A DNA stretch of 7,046 nucleotides from an uncultured Pelagibacteraceae bacterium (GTDB lineage: Bacteria > Pseudomonadota > Alphaproteobacteria > Pelagibacterales > Pelagibacteraceae): assembly GCA_902572155.1 (NCBI GenBank), contig CACGET010000039.1, positions 1 through 7,046 of the forward strand, in the 5' to 3' direction. A program made the position numbers and the translations under genes. Positions within the stretch are counted from its first letter, which is position 1. Every line of letters starts with the position of its first letter. Under the pieces are notes generated by a model, which was not told the origin of the DNA, ran no database searches, and saw nothing but the letters and a program-made list of their open reading frames with translations. Of this stretch, positions 6,521 through 7,046 are shown piece by piece.

Positions 6521-7046
6521 TTAGTAACTCGATACGTTATCAATTTTAAAATTATATAATTTTCTTGCTGAACCATACCTTTTAAAGCTTTCAGCTTTAA
6601 AATTTTTTATATTTGCATCTTTTAGAAATTTAGTTAATTTTTTAATATGTTTTTTTTCCATTTTTTTTTCTACACAATCAGCTCCAAGAGATTTAACGTT
6701 TCCTCTAATATATATATTTGTTTCGTATAAACTATCACCTAATGCTTCTCCAGCATTACCACAAACGACTAGATTTCCAGATTGAGACATAAAACCAGAC
6801 ATATGCCCTACGGAACCTTTTACAATAATATCAATTCCTTTCATAGAGATTCCACATCTAGAGCTTGCATCACCATCAATTATTAAAAGTCCACCATGCG
6901 CTGTTGCTCCTGCAGATTGTGAGGCATTTCCTTTTACATGAACTTTACCAGACATCATATTTTCTGCAACTCCTGTCCCTGCATTACCTTCAATAGTGAT
7001 TGTGGCTTTTTGATTCATTCCACCGCAGTAATACCCAACATGTCCT
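6521..7046 (-). CDS. glxC: GXGXG-domain glutamate-synthase-like subunit GlxC/MgsB (5' partial)
   Basis: The frame remains open to the right edge, adding GHVGYYCGG before the internal Met at base 7018. So 174 C-terminal residues are visible and the start is off the window (full proteins are about 230 residues). The region is a right-handed beta-helix of the GXGXG type found at the C-terminus of glutamate synthase. Repeats read I-x-x-x-G-N-A-G or similar, roughly every 18-20 residues: ITIEGNAGTG, VHVKGNASQS, LIIDGDASSR, IIVKGSVGHM, LVVCGNAGEA and IYIRGNVKSL. A conserved tail, FKRYGSARKLYNF (from about 18 residues before the end), follows a Lys-rich helix. It is a structural partner for GlxD and the amidotransferase-like GlxB/MgsA, which would be expected just upstream, beyond the window. 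The stop lies 2 bases before the glxD ATG, consistent with a stoichiometric complex. Family identification is firm. Confidence 0.93.
   Translation of the reverse strand, partial: GHVGYYCGGMNQKATITIEGNAGTGVAENMMSGKVHVKGNASQSAGATAHGGLLIIDGDASSRCGISMKGIDIIVKGSVGHMSGFMSQSGNLVVCGNAGEALGDSLYETNIYIRGNVKSLGADCVEKKMEKKHIKKLTKFLKDANIKNFKAESFKRYGSARKLYNFKIDNVSSY

Noticed and set aside
6706..6718. TA-repeat stretch considered as an antisense -10 element
   Set aside because: It encodes Asn-Ile-Tyr-Ile of a GXGXG repeat in glxC, and no matching -35 or downstream gene is seen.

Overview
The window looks like part of a streamlined, low-GC marine alphaproteobacterial genome, most plausibly SAR11 (Pelagibacterales) or a similar clade. 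The evidence is strong A+T richness, lysine/asparagine/isoleucine-rich proteins, gaps of 0-30 bases between genes, and gene content (a GlxC/GlxD/GlnT cluster, an AFG1/ZapE ATPase, a BamB-like propeller). The lineage is an inference; no rRNA or tRNA is present to confirm it.

Layout: two convergent gene strings meet and overlap by 10 bases near position 2230. The plus-strand string (1-2236) holds the 3' part of a PQQ/BamB-like beta-propeller gene, a small cupin-type protein, and an AFG1/ZapE-family P-loop ATPase. The last two overlap by ATGA. The minus-strand string (7046 down to 2227) holds, in transcription order, glxC (GXGXG domain, 5' end off the window), glxD (FMN-binding glutamate-synthase-like domain), glnT (type III glutamine synthetase / gamma-glutamylmethylamide synthetase family), a PLP fold-type II enzyme related to diaminopropionate ammonia-lyase, and a tryptophan-rich conserved protein of unknown function. 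No promoter, intrinsic terminator, RNA gene, mobile element or CRISPR array was found. Both operons appear to start outside the window.

How the genes may work together: in methylotrophs, GlxB/C/D-type proteins (MgsA/B/C) form N-methylglutamate synthase. The GlnT relative GmaS makes gamma-glutamylmethylamide, so the set captures methylamine onto glutamate. The order here matches that arrangement, but the sequence cannot show whether the amine is methylamine, ammonia or another alkylamine. The neighbouring lyase-like enzyme keeps the PLP lysine and most DAPAL motifs but has Ala where the E. coli enzyme has catalytic Asp120. It may therefore use a different substrate. A speculative but testable idea is that it releases an amine or ammonia that GlnT/GlxBCD then captures.
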